Below are positions 10,772 through 23,240 of a stretch of 64,000 nucleotides of DNA, in pieces. The stretch comes from Bryum argenteum (taxonomy: Eukaryota; Streptophyta; Bryopsida; Bryales; Bryaceae). The stretch spans positions 397,263-461,262 of the forward strand of contig CM073330.1 in the NCBI GenBank assembly GCA_037043015.1, written 5' to 3'. The first letter of the stretch is position 1, and the number at the start of each line of letters is the position of its first letter. The notes under the pieces are model-generated. The model worked only from the letters and a program-made list of their open reading frames with translations, was not told where the DNA came from and made no database searches. Both the position numbers and the translations under genes were made by a program.

Positions 10772-13700
10772 ATGGAGCCCGACAACGCGCAACAGGTGAC
10801 TGCAAATCTTAAACCCTACTGCCGGATTTTCGTTGCAAGCTAGTTCCATAGGTTTAGGGTTTATCATGAAGGAGGTTGTTTTGTATACCTTCGAGCAATC
10901 GATGGGGTTTTTTTAATAATGTGATTGATTGCAATCGAGAAACATGCGAGGTTCGCTGTTACATGTGTGTGTGAGGGCGGAATCTCTGAGAGGTCTGAGC
11001 CACATTGGGTGATCTGGAGCTGCAGGTGGAGGCTCCACAGATGAGTAAGAAGGAGAAAGCGAAACTGGCGAAACTGGAGAAGAAGAATGAGGCCAAGAAG
11101 ATGGCAGCGCTGCAATTGAATGAAGCAGAGGGGGAGGATCCGTTGGCAGCCAATTACGGTGATGTAGCAATGGAGGATCTGCAGAGCAAAGAGAAGAGTG
11201 GAAGAGGATGGTCCAAGGTTGCTGATTTAGACGGAGATCGTGCAGGCCAGACTGTGTTGGTGCGAGGAAGGGTGCACACCGTTCGTGGAAAAGGCAGTTT
11301 GGGCTTTCTGGTCGTCCGAGAGGCTGGTCATACTGTCCAGTGCGTGGTCGCTGTGAAGGAGAACGTGGTGAGCAAGGGCATGATCAAATTCGTGACGAAG
11401 CTTAACAAAGAGAGTATCGTTGATGTTGAAGGCGTGGTCATTGTACCACCGAAGCCTGTGGAGGGAACCTCTCAACCGGTATGGTCAGGTCATTATTCCT
11501 TGTAATATCAAATTCTACTGCTTCGAGTGCCGGTGAGTTTCTGAAGAGGAAGACATTGCAAATTATTGTTGCAGGTGGAACTACATGTTACAAAGATTTA
11601 CTGCATCAGCAAAGCTGCGGTTCAGCTCCCTATCAACCTTGAAGATGCTGCTAGGAGTGAAGTCGACTTCGAGAAAGGCGAAAAGGTTTGGATCCATACG
11701 TTTCTTTTGTAGTCAGCCCCTCCTTAAATCTCTGTTTAATACGTCAATCAACGATAATACTGTGATGGTCTCGTTGCGTATTGGTATCTATTTCACTGAC
11801 GGAATGTCGGATTTTGGATCGAATAGGAAGGTATACAGTACGTGCGAGTAGGACAAGACACGAGATTGAACAACCGCGTTATCGATTTACGCACGCCTGC
11901 TAATCAGGCTATTTTCCGTATTCAGTGCCAGGTTTCAGCTGTAAGTATCAGTGGCCTTTCATATCGTCGTGTCGCATGCGAAAACACTCATGCTGTTTTC
12001 TCTGTCAGGTAGCTTATGTTTAATGTGAGCCTTGCGGGCTTGTGTTCTATTATATGTTGGTCCTTTTGAGATGTTGAGGCATGTGTATTATCTAGTAGCT
12101 TAACTATGTGTGCATGCAGCTATTCAGACAAGCTCTTCTTGACGAGGATTTTGTGGAGCTACACACACCTAAGCTGATTGCTGGAGCCAGTGAGGGAGGA
12201 TCATCAGTTTTTAAGCTTGACTATAAGGGGCAGCCTGCATGTCTTGCACAGTCGCCACAATTGCACAAGCAAATGGCGATTTGCGCAGACTTTGGGCGTG
12301 TATTTGAGATCGGGCCAGTCTTTCGTGCGGAGGATTCTTTTACGCATCGGCATTTGTGTGAATTCACGGGCCTCGACTTTGAGATGGAGATCAAGGAGCA
12401 CTACTTTGAGGTAGTTTGGGGATCCACGATAAAGTCTCACTTTTAGGATTGAATATCCTCAAAGATGGATTGTAAGACCCAAGTTAAGTGCGCTTTAAAT
12501 TTAGAGCTGCTCCGTGTGCAGGTTTTGGACGTGCTTGAGAAAGTGTTCCTTACTATCTTCGACGGTTTAAATGACAAGTGCGCGAAGCAGTTGAAAGCTA
12601 TCAACGAACAGTATCCATTTGAGCCGCTCCAGGTGTGTTCAAACTTACCATGGCCAAGTTTGCTCCTGCCTTGTAAAGGCTCCACGGCATTGCATAATTG
12701 CTCCTACTGACCTTGTAAGTGATATGTTCTCTGCAGTACCTGCGACAGACACTGAGGCTGACATTTGCCGAGGGTGTAGCAATCCTCAAGGTAAGGATCA
12801 CTCCATCATCTTACAACAACTCACTCAAAGATACCGAGACTCACTAAGTAGAATGGTACAGGAAGCGGGCGTGGAGGTTGATCCCATGGCAGACTTCAAC
12901 ACCGAAACCGAGAAAACCCTCGGGAAGCTTGTGAAAGAAAAGTAAGTTGTCATGCTACACATTTTCTTTCAGCTGGCTATATCCAATTTCTCCAACTACA
13001 GACGTGGCTGTGTAGGCATAACTAACATTCGATAATGGTGCTGCTCGACAGGTACAAGACTGATTTCTATATTCTTCACCGGTACCCGGCAGCAATTAGG
13101 CCTTTCTACACGATGCCTTGTTGGGACGACAAAAGATACAGCAACTCCTTTGATGTCTTTATTCGAGGTACAATATATTCTCTGAAAATATAGTTAAGTT
13201 TAAGAATGAATGCTTGGCATGGGCTAATAACTTTGTTAATTCGATGGTTACAGGGGAAGAAATCATTTCAGGAGCCCAGCGTGTCCACGATCCCGACTTG
13301 CTAACTCAGCGAGCAACGGAGTGTGGCATCGATGTGAAGACCCTCTCCACATACATCGACTCCTTCAGGTAGATTAACCCAACTCAAACTTGTTCTCATC
13401 ATTCTGATCGTTTTCTCTTTAAACTTCGTGACCTCACTCTAGAAGCTTAATATCAAACATGGAGGCTCTGCTGATAGTGGGTTAACTTGTTGATTACATC
13501 TCGATAGATCCGAAATGTGGGGTAGGCGCACCTTTTAGTCACATCTTCTGTTAGTAACTCACAAATGTGGGGTGTGGTTCCGTTGAAGCTTCTTATTTCA
13601 TGTAATTTAGCTTCTCTAGTTATGGAAGCAAACGTTTTTGACCATTTAGACGAGAGTGTAATGAGGCCATTGAATGCCCCATGTTTTGTGGTTTGATTTT

Positions 13701-13865
13701 GATGCCTCTTTTTCAATTTTAAATTGTTTCTGTTGTAGATATGGTGCGCCGCCGCATGGAGGTGCTGGCGTGGGGCTGGAGCGAGTGGTGATGCTGTTCT
13801 GCGCTCTCAACAACATCCGGAAGACGTCCTTGTTTCCTCGTGATCCTCAGAGGCTGGCACCATGA
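10772..13865 (+). CDS. AspRS: Aspartyl-tRNA synthetase, cytosolic type, 11 exons
   Basis: Charges tRNA-Asp with aspartate in the cytosol; class IIb synthetase. Predicted 527 residues, normal for eukaryotic enzymes. Exons: 10772-10795, 11026-11478, 11575-11685, 11839-11940, 12120-12410, 12522-12632, 12737-12790, 12862-12941, 13052-13167, 13254-13368, 13739-13865; all splice phases close. The first exon, MEPDNAQQ, is my choice of start; MSKK at 11041 is the alternative. Residues 13-40 form the Lys-rich appended helix of eukaryotic AspRS. An OB-fold anticodon domain follows (about 60-190, [11 protein letters not shown]). The catalytic core has [10 protein letters not shown] (252-261), QSPQLHKQ (274-281), motif 2 [15 protein letters not shown] (298-312) and motif 3 [10 protein letters not shown] (about 495-503). 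Nothing suggests decay. It shares a short intergenic region with the divergent FAD dehydrogenase. Confidence 0.95.
10811..10863. promoter_or_regulatory. Telo-box pair in intron 1 of the aspartyl-tRNA synthetase gene
   Basis: AAACCCTA at 10811-10818 and its inverse TAGGGTTTA at 10855-10863 flank a short interval just after the first coding exon. In plants this motif near the 5' end accompanies genes for the translation machinery, which fits this gene. Regulatory action is inferred. Confidence 0.5.
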
Positions 13866-16800
13866 GTGTTCGCGTTTGGATTATGCGGTCAGTTTAAGCT
13901 GCTGTAGAGCATTAATTATCGTAGTTACCACGTCCAATTGTTTGACTCTTGAAACTTGATAACTGATTCTGCAAGAGTATGAAGTCATTTGGTGCGTGCC
14001 ACCCCTCCATGTTGCCTATTCAGCGCATGTTTTATCTATTCTTTTGGCCCTTTTTCCACTTTTTTTTTCATTCCATCATTTGGCCCTCTTTCCACATGCC
14101 AATTTAGGTGCAAGATGAAATTGCTCATGATCATTGAAAACTAAATATTGGAGTGCGGCTATCATTTTGAGTCTAAATCTATACAATTTCATACTTATTT
14201 GAATGATGCTTTCAGTGAATGACTATCTGTAATAGGGTGCATAAAAAAACAGAATTTTATGCAACTAAGCATGCTCGTGATTGCTTAACAATTTTGTCTT
14301 ACATAAATAGTCACAAGTTCTAAACCCCTAGAGCCAAGGAATAAAAAATCATATACTTCAATCAAAGGCAAACACACCTCAATCACATAGGATGTAGCGT
14401 TGTGATCATCAATTATATTATACAATCAAAAACTTGGTCTTTGTATATATTCTCTAAATCGTAAGGTTCTTATACCAAGTTTATCACATCCAAGCACGTT
14501 CATAACAAAATAGTTTCACAAAATTCTACTTTGATTTCCTTACTTTTGTGTCATACCTACTTATATACTGGATTATAAAATATAGAAATCTGTAATGTTT
14601 CAAATTGTGATCGGTAAATATATACAAAAATTTTGCTTCTCATGAATCAAGACCAACATGAGGAACTCCAACGAGAACGGATGCAATGAGCATCACATAA
14701 TGAGGTGCCAAGCATTTAAGAAGAACAGAGGCCTACGTATTGACTTCATGACAACCTCAGGTAAATAGGGAATGTGTTGAACATTGTAGAGGTGACCACT
14801 TGATTGAAAGTGCAAACACGCCACTTTCGATTGTGTTTTATTTTTAAAAAAAATTTCAATCTGGTCATATGGAGTCCAAAGGGGGAAAGAAAAAATAAAA
14901 AATGGCAAAAAAGAAAGAGTACTTGAGTCAATGACGTGAGAAAGCTCTGTATTACAAAAGACTTTTATGCACAAAAGTCAGCCTCAAATCTTGGACTTGA
15001 AAAGTCCACTCTAGCTAGACTTTTTGGTGGAGGCATTGCAATGCGCATGTTGATTTGTGAAATAGTAAAAAAATGATAAGAATCAATCCCAGCTCAATCC
15101 CTTCTGGAGCTTAGCTTGAAGTCAAAGGAGGCCGTGAAATTCCACTCAACCAACCATACCCACCATGGCAATCACTCTAGCTACGTTGCAAGTTGCAATG
15201 TGGAGGCCTGCTAGCATAGAGAGTGCCCTAAAATGGTGCGGGATAGATAAATAGATAGATAAAAACTCCAATCCTTTTTCAAGACCGGCGTGATTAGAGT
15301 GTCTGTTCGTCAAGCCAACGACCTAAAGCCCACCAGACAAAAGGACCTTGGTGCAAGACTACTCACCCCTTTCGGGGGTGCGGGATACTAATAATGGAGC
15401 GCTAGGCTTCTTCACCCGGAGGCATATAACAGTTTCATGATTCAAGAGTATTGTGTACTTGTCCTAAATATAACACGGTGTTTAATTAGGGTACTATTTC
15501 AATAACAAGTATACGTTTGCCATGAAAAATCATTAGCAGATTGTGGTAGAGTCCAAAGATCAGGTAGATGAATCCACTTTGGCTATTCTTCCACTTATTT
15601 TTCCTATGCAGAAATATTGCTTACAATGTATGCTTTACTACATGAAAGGAATAAGAACGAAGGCCTTAGAAGGCTGGAGTAAATAGAGGGCCAGTTTCAC
15701 ATCTAATTCTCTATACTATGACCAGTGATCATAGGCAAAAACGTAGGGGTGACTTCACCCCTATTGTGGAGTAGGCCCTTATCTACTTACTAAGGGCAAG
15801 GACTTCACTACAAATTTTCTAATTTGAAATTCTAGCCATTATTGAGCACACTTCCTTAACTAAATTCTTGAGTTTATCCCCTAAAAGGTGACTAGCCACA
15901 GAACTGCCCAAAAAATCCAATATTGTCTTCTTTCGTTGCTCTTTTGATACAAGGTGCAACTCTTTTGTTATTGATGTATTCAAAAATATGTAATCGTAAG
16001 ATTTAGAACTTAGCTTATATACGCGGGTTTAATCTTAGATTCAAATTACTCACTCATTTGTAAGACCATAATGTTTGGAGTTGAAAATAAAAAATTAAAA
16101 AAATCCTTGGAGAAGTATTGTTTTGGGGGCCAAAAAAAAGTCATGCTTGAAAGTAAGTTAGACATGAAGCTTTCCAAATTCTTTTTTCTTGGTGAGGAAG
16201 AATTACATTTGTGTAGTTTTTACCCTCACAAGATAAAAAAATTCAAAGAAATGCTTGATTTCTCACATGGAGGTATGCAAAATACAAAAGTGGGCATGCA
16301 TTAAATTGCAACTTAAAAACTCAAAGTTAAAATTAAAGGTTAGATGTAGGAAACACGATTTCTTGATTTCCATGTATTATTTTCTAGTTTTTGTACATGA
16401 ATTCATGACTAAAAATCTACTACCAAAACGATTAAAAATGAAGAAGCTTCCAATTAGTAAGTTGTTCAACTTCAATTCATATATTCTTGGAATATAAAAT
16501 GCAATCCAAATAGTTGGCTAACAATCATACAACTTGCTCTATATTTTAAAGCCTCATAACAAAAGTTGTGCGCACTAAAATGTATGCCATACCTTCCCAA
16601 ACCTTAGATGAATGTACAATATTACCCCAATAATTGGGCTTGATTCCGCTCAAAACCAACAAATATTATAAAAAATAAACTTCGGATCAAGAAGTTATGG
16701 CCCTTAAAAAATTTTAGCTTGCCTTCCAAAATGTTAATTCCTAACATTCAGGGCACGTAGGAGTTAAGTACTCTTAAATTAATATGCCGAAGTCATGAAA

Positions 16801-17850
16801 AATGAAAGATTTTGCCAACACAAGAGGAGCATGGATTCAAATGAATTGTTGAACAATGTTCTAATGAATAATTGGGAAGAAGTGAAAATTAGGGTTTATG
16901 GATTTGACTTACATTATAGCGTGATTCATCATAAGTAATGCTTGGTTGTGATTTTATACTCAAATGCTATTATAGCTTGTCTTGTAATATAAAATAACAA
17001 TGAGTGTGTTCTTGAATATAACAGAAAGCCACAATCGTTACAGCTTTTTTACGTTGCATACACAATAAGTTCTTGAAAACTTGGTAAACAATCTAGGAAT
17101 GAAACTGCGTGCAATTCAGACGCCCTCAACTAAAATTGTGAAGATTCTTTGATGCTCGACGGAAGTGGAAGGGACTGAAGGAGGAAGAGTTTCTTCTTAT
17201 GCTCATATTTTTATAACACATGTACCAATACATGAGAGAGATTTTTGCTCTCCTTCAGCCCCATGATCAGCTTAACTCTCCAAGCAAAGAGTCCTGAGTT
17301 GCACATCTGTGTTGGCCTATTGCACATCTTAATGTAAAGGCGGGCACAGAAAATTAGAGTGGGTACGTTACTGTACTTTGGTGTGGGTTTGAGCGGCATC
17401 GGTGGTCGTTGCCAACTCAAATGCCGTCGACCCGAGCTAGGTGAACAGGTCCTCCCTTTAGGCTGCAGGCAGGCAGGCGTTGCCTCTGGGACCCATGAGC
17501 TACAATCGCACCCCCCTTCTCTGAAGCACCGCACACGTACTCCCTCACTCGTCACTCGTCACTCACCACCTCCCCAATTCGCTCTCACAATCTGTGATCA
17601 CTGTAAGTTTCACTGTCACATTGCGATCGATTTGCATCGCCATCTCATCAATTCCCATCACTGTTCAAGAGCGCCACTCTAGCTCCCCCATCAATTGACC
17701 TCCGCCCCTCTTTGCACCCCCGCACTAGTCACCTCACCAATTCACCACCCATTCAATTTGCTCTTGTCCCACTTGCACGTCCATCGATCGCTCACTCCAC
17801 ATGCACGACGCTTGTGCTTGCAATGCTAGCTGCGTCCACATTCCTCGATA
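13866..17850. other. AT-rich intergenic sequence
   Basis: Contains the 3' UTR of the synthetase gene at its left edge, a truncated SINE at 15242-15432, and towards the right a GC- and CT-rich stretch (about 17350-17850) that probably holds the promoter and leader of the fucosyltransferase gene. No gene recognised. Confidence 0.5.
15242..15432 (-). mobile_element. 5'-truncated SINE copy
   Basis: Read on the minus strand it corresponds to the 3' half of the SINE at 62125-62486. It starts with the GATA/TCTA simple-repeat tail, then an AAAACTCC block, then GTGTCTGTTCG and the CGGGGGTG motif. The tRNA-like head is missing, as expected for incomplete reverse transcription. Confidence 0.65.
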
Positions 17851-17918
17851 ATGGAGCTCGTTTAGGGTTTAGAATCTGGGTTTAGTGTTGAATGGGATCA
17901 CGAGCATATCAATCATGA
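17851..17918 (+). promoter_or_regulatory. Two upstream ORFs in the fucosyltransferase leader, the second overlapping the start codon
   Basis: A four-codon ORF (ATG at 17851, TAG at 17863-17865) overlaps a telo-box-like TTTAGGGTTT at 17861-17870. A second ATG at 17892 opens an eight-codon ORF whose TGA (17916-17918) overlaps the main ATG as ATGA. If the leader is transcribed as shown, scanning ribosomes meet both first, so initiation at the main start may rely on leaky scanning or reinitiation. Transcription start is not known. Confidence 0.45.
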
Positions 17919-19394
17919 GCTTCGATCATCGAAGTAGGGTCCTGCCCAAGCTCCGGATCACACGCGTCGTCTTCGGGCTTGCTCTGAATGTGCTGGCCAT
18001 CACCTTTTGGTTGCGCATGGATTTATGGCCGCCGGTTCCCGTTCGCAGCTTCTCGGTGGTGAATTCCTTAAGTTCGGTGAATGCTTCGGATGCGGGTTGT
18101 TTGAGTCGATTTGAGCAATACAAGTACAGGAGTCACGAGTTTCCATTATCACCGCCGTTAGCAAGTGCACTCGATGGGTACTCACGGATGTTCACGCGCT
18201 GTGCTAACGATCATCAAGATCCAGGATGCAAGTACTTGGTATACTACGAGGGGTGGGAAGGGCTAGGCAACCGGCTATTATCACTAACCACAGCGTTCAC
18301 GTACGCACTGCTCACGAACCGCGCGTTGCTGACAGTGGCAACACGAGGTCACCTCGGTGAGCTTCTCTGTGAGCCATTCCCGAATGCGACATGGGTACTT
18401 CCGGTGGACTTCGGGCAAGACCTGGTGTGGCATCAATCGGTGTGGATGGACGCAGCGATCGCAGCTGAGTTCGTGAACGTCACCGCGGTGCGCTTGAATC
18501 TGCGTCACATGGAACCGGCAGGAGTGCAGACATTCTTCTCCTCGGAGACTCAGGAAGGGCTTCGAAACGTCCCGTGGGTGATCTGGGAGAGCAACCAGTA
18601 TTACATCCCGCGATTCTTCATGCTCCCGGAGTACTGGACCACGCTGCGGGAATGGTTCCCAGACGCATCACTCGTTTTCACACAGCTCAGTAGAGTGTTG
18701 TGCCTGCCGAACAACGAAGTATGGGCATCGATCGAGCAAGTGCAAGACGCAGAAAATGTGCAAGTCGGCATCCAGGTCTAGCACTTCCCATCCTCTCATC
18801 CCATCCATTATCAAATCCCACTAGACTGACTAATGCCCATTGCAGGTGCGGCGTCACGCCGTGAGTGACAACGCAAGCTTCTCCGAGGAAGTGTACGATC
18901 GAATAGTGAGGTGTGTGAGGGAGCTGGTGCCGAGCGAGGGGGCGAAGGTGCTGGTGACCTCGTTACAAAGCGTGTACTACGAGAAGATGCGAGAGAGGTG
19001 GGAGGGACCGGAGTTCGTGATGGTGAGCCATGAAGGCACGGAGCAATATAGTGTGGAGCAAGCCCGGAAGGCGATGGTGGAGATCTGGTTGCTGAGTTTT
19101 TGCAACAAGGCGTTGGCGACGAGTGGGTGGTCGACGTTTGGGTATGTGGCGCAAGCGCTGGCAGGAATGCGGCCACACATTCTCAACATTCGTGGTAGTG
19201 GCGAGCTGGAGGAGACGGAGGTGGCTTGCAGCCATGGCCAGTCTCCGGAGCCGTGCTTGCATTACCCCTTCACGGATGCGGCCTCCAATTACTCCTCTCC
19301 TGCTCTGTCCTCTCCCGAGCACCAGTTGTGGGTGGCTCAACACATAATAACTTGCCAGGATGAACCTCGAGGCTTGCAACTCGTCTCGCTCTAG
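17915..19394 (+). CDS. GT37 xyloglucan-type fucosyltransferase, two exons
   Basis: Predicted 469-residue Golgi enzyme of CAZy family GT37, whose characterised members transfer fucose from GDP-fucose to xyloglucan or arabinogalactan. Exons 17915-18775 and 18846-19394 are joined in phase 0 across a 70-bp intron. A short basic N-terminus precedes one hydrophobic anchor (residues about 17-34), giving type II topology. Family blocks: LVYYEGWEGLGNRLLSL (108-124, containing the GxGNR donor-binding motif) and, in exon 2, KVLVTSL and LATSGWSTFGYVAQ. Length is slightly below the usual 500-560, the difference lying in the variable N-terminal stem. Acceptor substrate cannot be predicted from sequence. 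The start at MSFDH is the first in-frame ATG. Confidence 0.93.
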
Positions 19395-21102
19395 CCAAGG
19401 TCAGTAGCCCCGTCTCAAACTCATCTGCTCTAAGCTAGAATTACCATAAACCGCCAGAATAAGGAGACTTGCATGTGAAAAACGAGCGTAAAGTTTTGTA
19501 AGCAATGAGGGACGCGAAGTGGTTTGAAATATTTCTTGATTAGTCGGTAGGGTTTCACATGAACTCAAAGGAAAGAAGCGAGTTCCAACCATTAACCAAT
19601 ATTTGCTCTCTTCTAATTCCGACCTCAAACCAATTCAGTGACAAACGTACAGCAATTTTAGAGCACACGGTGTGATCTAAAGAGCTCTACGGACAAGTTC
19701 AAGCAGGTTCATATATTGATTTCAGCAAGCACCTCTGTTTATGATGTTTCTACCGTACGAATGAGGTTGGTCGAATAGATGTGGCATCGGCAACACGAAT
19801 ATCACGTCAATATCTGATAACAATAATATTAGCTTTCACTTAACTATGTCATCTGGTCATGTAAATATGGTATTAACAACACCAACACTACGTTAAACTT
19901 CTGAGTACTTTAACTACGTCAGCTGGGATTGGAATGAGTATCTTTTTCAGAGGCTTGCTGAAAAGTCTAGGAAACAGCTTGAATTAAGTTTTGTTACTTC
20001 AAATTCCATATATGGTCATGTATGACATGAAGTTGACAGCCCAATTCGTATCAATTGCTTGATGCACATAACACCTCGAAATTCAGTACGCACCCTCTCT
20101 TTCAATGTTATATACGTTTATTAAGGTGTATAATGTGTGGAGTTCTGGATTGGTGCTTCGAATCATTCGGATCTGGGAAGGGGAAACTGTACTGACAGAA
20201 AAGTGAACTGGGAGTTGAGCAGGAATTCCGGGTGAGCCAATGCCGCTTCATTATCGATATCTTCAGGTCGAGCTATTGTATCAGCTGTAAGTACATTGAT
20301 CTTGAGATTCTCCATTGCATATCTGGATAAATTACAAGACACTCACATGACTAAAACTGAAGCATCACTACTTGGACTGCCTTACAAGATCCAAATAGTC
20401 CTTTTTAGCGTTGATCGTCAACATGAAACCAACTCAATTACCATTCTACACTAAACAAGTAATCACGCTGATGAAACTAAGATGAGAGTATCACCGTTTG
20501 ACTGCAGCTCTTTTTGACGAGGATTCTGTGTAAGTGTACACATCTGCGGCCACAATCTACCACCAGGTTTGTACCAAGTCTTATTTTTGCTTGTGCCTGG
20601 AGTGCTCAATCCTTACCATATCATGACTTGAATAACTCCTCACACTCAAGCGGTGAGCAAAGGATTGTCAAATTGTTATAGAGTAATGTATCATTTGCAT
20701 TACTTGGATGTCGTATGCAGTAGGGTTGCTATAAATATTTCCATTCACAAGTGACATGTTCGATTGTAAGCTCTAACTATAGCTACTGTGATGTTTACAG
20801 GGGAAGACAATTTCAGGAACTCTGCATTGCTTATTACTCCAAATCTATTTGAAGAATTGTAAATATGGAGATTACGTGATATCCAGCTTTGTATATTATT
20901 GATCGACAAGAATTTATGTTCTGTGTCGGAGTGGACTACTCTTTTGAGCTTTAGAAATTGCGGCTAAGTTTTGGTAGAAATAGTTCAACTGACATGTAGT
21001 AAGTTAAAATTTGTCCTTGCCCATGTTAGAATCGATTATGTATGAAGGTTGCAATGCTAGGAAGCACCTGGTGTAAAAGATGAAACATTCTCTTTACCTG
21101 GT
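19395..21102. other. Intergenic sequence
   Basis: 3' flank of the fucosyltransferase gene followed by AT-rich DNA. No coding or repeat structure that I can support. Confidence 0.4.
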
Positions 21103-21220
21103 GTATTTGATAAGAAGGATAATTTTATTAATAATGATACCTTTCGATCGGTGTTAATTACGTATTTGATAAGAAGGATAATTTTATTAATAATGATACC
21201 TTTCGATCGGTGTTAATTAC
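21103..21220. repeat. Exact 59-bp tandem duplication
   Basis: Two apparently identical 59-bp units beginning GTATTTGATAAGAAGG abut at 21162. Perfect identity suggests a recent duplication or an assembly artefact. Confidence 0.85.
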
Positions 21221-21342
21221 GATAGAAATTCTGTAAAAGTAGTTCCAGCACAGGTTTTATTTAGCAACTTTACATGTATGTTGTATAATATCAATGATGA
21301 TAAAACTCTTTGAAATATATATATGAATGCAACGTGTATCTC

Positions 21343-21509
21343 AAATTGGAGACGTATCTCGTTTTGCAAGAATTTGTAACCCATCTTCCTTTTTTGTGGA
21401 ATAAGAAGTTGTACAAAGTGATTTAAAATTGGAGACGCATCTCGTTTTGCAAGAATTCGTAACCCATCTTTCCTTTTTTGTGGAATAAGAAGTTGTACAA
21501 AGTGATTGT
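21343..21509. repeat. 83-bp tandem duplication
   Basis: Two units beginning AAATTGGAGACG (21343 and 21426) differ at a few bases and one single-base indel, so this event is older than the neighbouring 59-bp duplication. Confidence 0.8.
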
Positions 21510-21711
21510 ATGAAGTTGCAGAAAGTGATTGGAGGAAAGAATATGAATTAGGAAGTATTCTTAATTAAAAAAAAGGATAAAGTAAAAGTATGAAAATGAA
21601 GCACTTCTTTTTCTAGAAGTGGTTGTTTTGTTTCTTTGTGATAGTGATGAGATTTCGGCAATTAGATAGCCATTAGGGGCACGAGAAAGTAGTTAAAGTA
21701 AAGGGTTCCTC

Positions 21712-21982
21712 AACCCTTAAAGATTTTGGTACAAAAGTGACTAAATTACAAGATATGATCTTTGTCTACTTTAGGTTTAAAAAAGCTCAATCCAAGTACT
21801 ATCTAAAGAATTCAGATGTAGGATCTTAAAGTAACTTGGTCGTTTTACTCAAATATCAATTTTGGACCGTTAATTCTTTTTTCATTTGAAGGATTATAAT
21901 GGTCAAAGTTGGTTGATTCTTGTTTTTGCTGGAACTCCAAGGAGCTATTCTGGCTTCCCTGAATCTTTATGGGTCAAGGTGA
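21712..21982. mobile_element. Diverged TTAA-type MITE copy
   Basis: Retains the order of the 248-bp MITE (CTCAACCCTTAAAG start, AAGGATTATAATGGTCAAAGTTGG interior word, CTTTATGGGTCAA end) but with many substitutions and indels. An old copy of the family at 4844, 60230 and 61754. Confidence 0.55.
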
Positions 21983-22029
21983 TTAAGAGCAATGGACATT
22001 TTTTAGTTCTATGTAATGTAGCAAGGCTA

Positions 22030-22412
22030 GTCGGTGGCTTTGGAATAAAACATGAGACATAATTAGATGATAAAGTAGATATTGTTTGGTTGTTAAGTAA
22101 TATGAGGGGAAGTCGGTGGCTTTGGAATCTAAAACAAGGTGTACTTTAGATAGTTAAGTAGATAAAGTTTATTTGATGAGTGGTCACTGGCTTTGAATTC
22201 AAAAATAAGGTGTAAAGTAGATGATAAAGTAGATATTGTTTGTTTGTTGAGTAAAAAGTTGGGTATTGTAGTCACGGGCTTTGGACTTAAAGGCAAGGTG
22301 TAAAGTAAATTGGAAAACATATTTTGTCTATCTATTGCGTAAAAAGAGGGACCGTTGGTGACTTTGAATGACAAATAAGGTGTGAAGTAAATGATAAAGC
22401 AAATATTATTTG
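22030..22412. repeat. Degenerate tandem array, unit about 80 bp
   Basis: About five imperfect copies of a unit with GGTGGCTTTGGAAT, then AAGGTGTAAAGTAGATGATAAAG, then a TTTGTTTGTTGAGTAAAAAG segment. The array runs into the 3' part of the minus-strand membrane-protein-like ORF. Confidence 0.65.
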
Positions 22413-22760
22413 AATACGACCTCCAATGTGGCTGGCAAGGGAGTAGACAGTCAACAACACATAATCTCTAAATGCGAGTATTGTGACTACTACAAACGCC
22501 ACAAAATATGCTACCCAACATAGAACTCTATTTCTCATAATACTTGGGGGTGTAATTATTGAATCATATAAGCGATCAACTTCACGGACATGAATTCGAA
22601 GGGCGATTAATGTGACCATGACAACACCACAAAGCGTGAGTAATGTGATTATGAAATTTTGCACTGATAAGTTTTCCTTGCAATAAATTACAGAGGCGGC
22701 ACGAGAGAGCAAATTACCCACATTAACGGAGACAAAATACTGAACGTCATCTCAACGCAA
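22332..22760 (-). CDS. Hypothetical membrane protein ORF, possibly one exon of a partial gene
   Basis: I do not recognise this. The open frame extends upstream of its first possible ATG-like codon to a stop near 22755 and could be an internal exon. It encodes two clear hydrophobic segments, NFIITLLTLCGVVMVTLIAL and WVAYFVAFVVVTILAF, separated by a polar loop with charged residues (HVREVDRLYDS). The C-terminal end overlaps the degenerate tandem array, which argues against a conserved terminus. It may be a real but degraded gene fragment or chance hydrophobic coding of T-rich DNA. Confidence 0.25.
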
Positions 22761-22944
22761 AATAGCCTTAAATCAAAACTGGTCAAAAACTGTAGGCTAC
22801 ACTGCCAAAATCCACTTTTGTCGAGCTAACCGAAGTGGATGACAGTGGGCCTGTAGTAACTTTTTTTTCCCCCTCTAAAACTGCTAACAAAAGGGAAGGG
22901 GCCTAACCGTGAGCTGCAACCATATTTCTTAGCTAAGCTCCTAT

Positions 22945-23240
22945 GGGTTTCAAACGGATCGCCGTATTTCAGTGCTACAAGCATTTTTCGGGGGCCAGGG
23001 AGGGGATGGGTAAAGAGCCCTCTAATTATTTGATGTATAGGCTTAAAATGTCAAGGAGGAGGCTTCCGAGGGTAACTTGGGGTTGCATGCCTCAAATTTG
23101 AATTTAAAATTATTAAAAAAAGCCGTCGGAGGGTTCAAATGGAAAATGCCAGGGATTTTGAAGAAAAAATCCCATTGGTTGATGGGGGCACCGAGAAACG
23201 CTCGTAGCACTGAAATATATGCGCCCATTTCAAACGGGGT
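22945..23240. mobile_element. MITE with about 50-bp terminal inverted repeats, copy A
   Basis: Left end carries TTTCAAACGG...GTATTTCAGTGCTACAAGC and the right end the inverse, GCTCGTAGCACTGAAATA...TTTCAAACGG. The interior (GGCTTCCGAGGGTAACTTGGGGT, split by a CTCAAATTTGAATT block) matches 43335-43575 in opposite orientation. No coding capacity; superfamily not determined. Confidence 0.65.
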
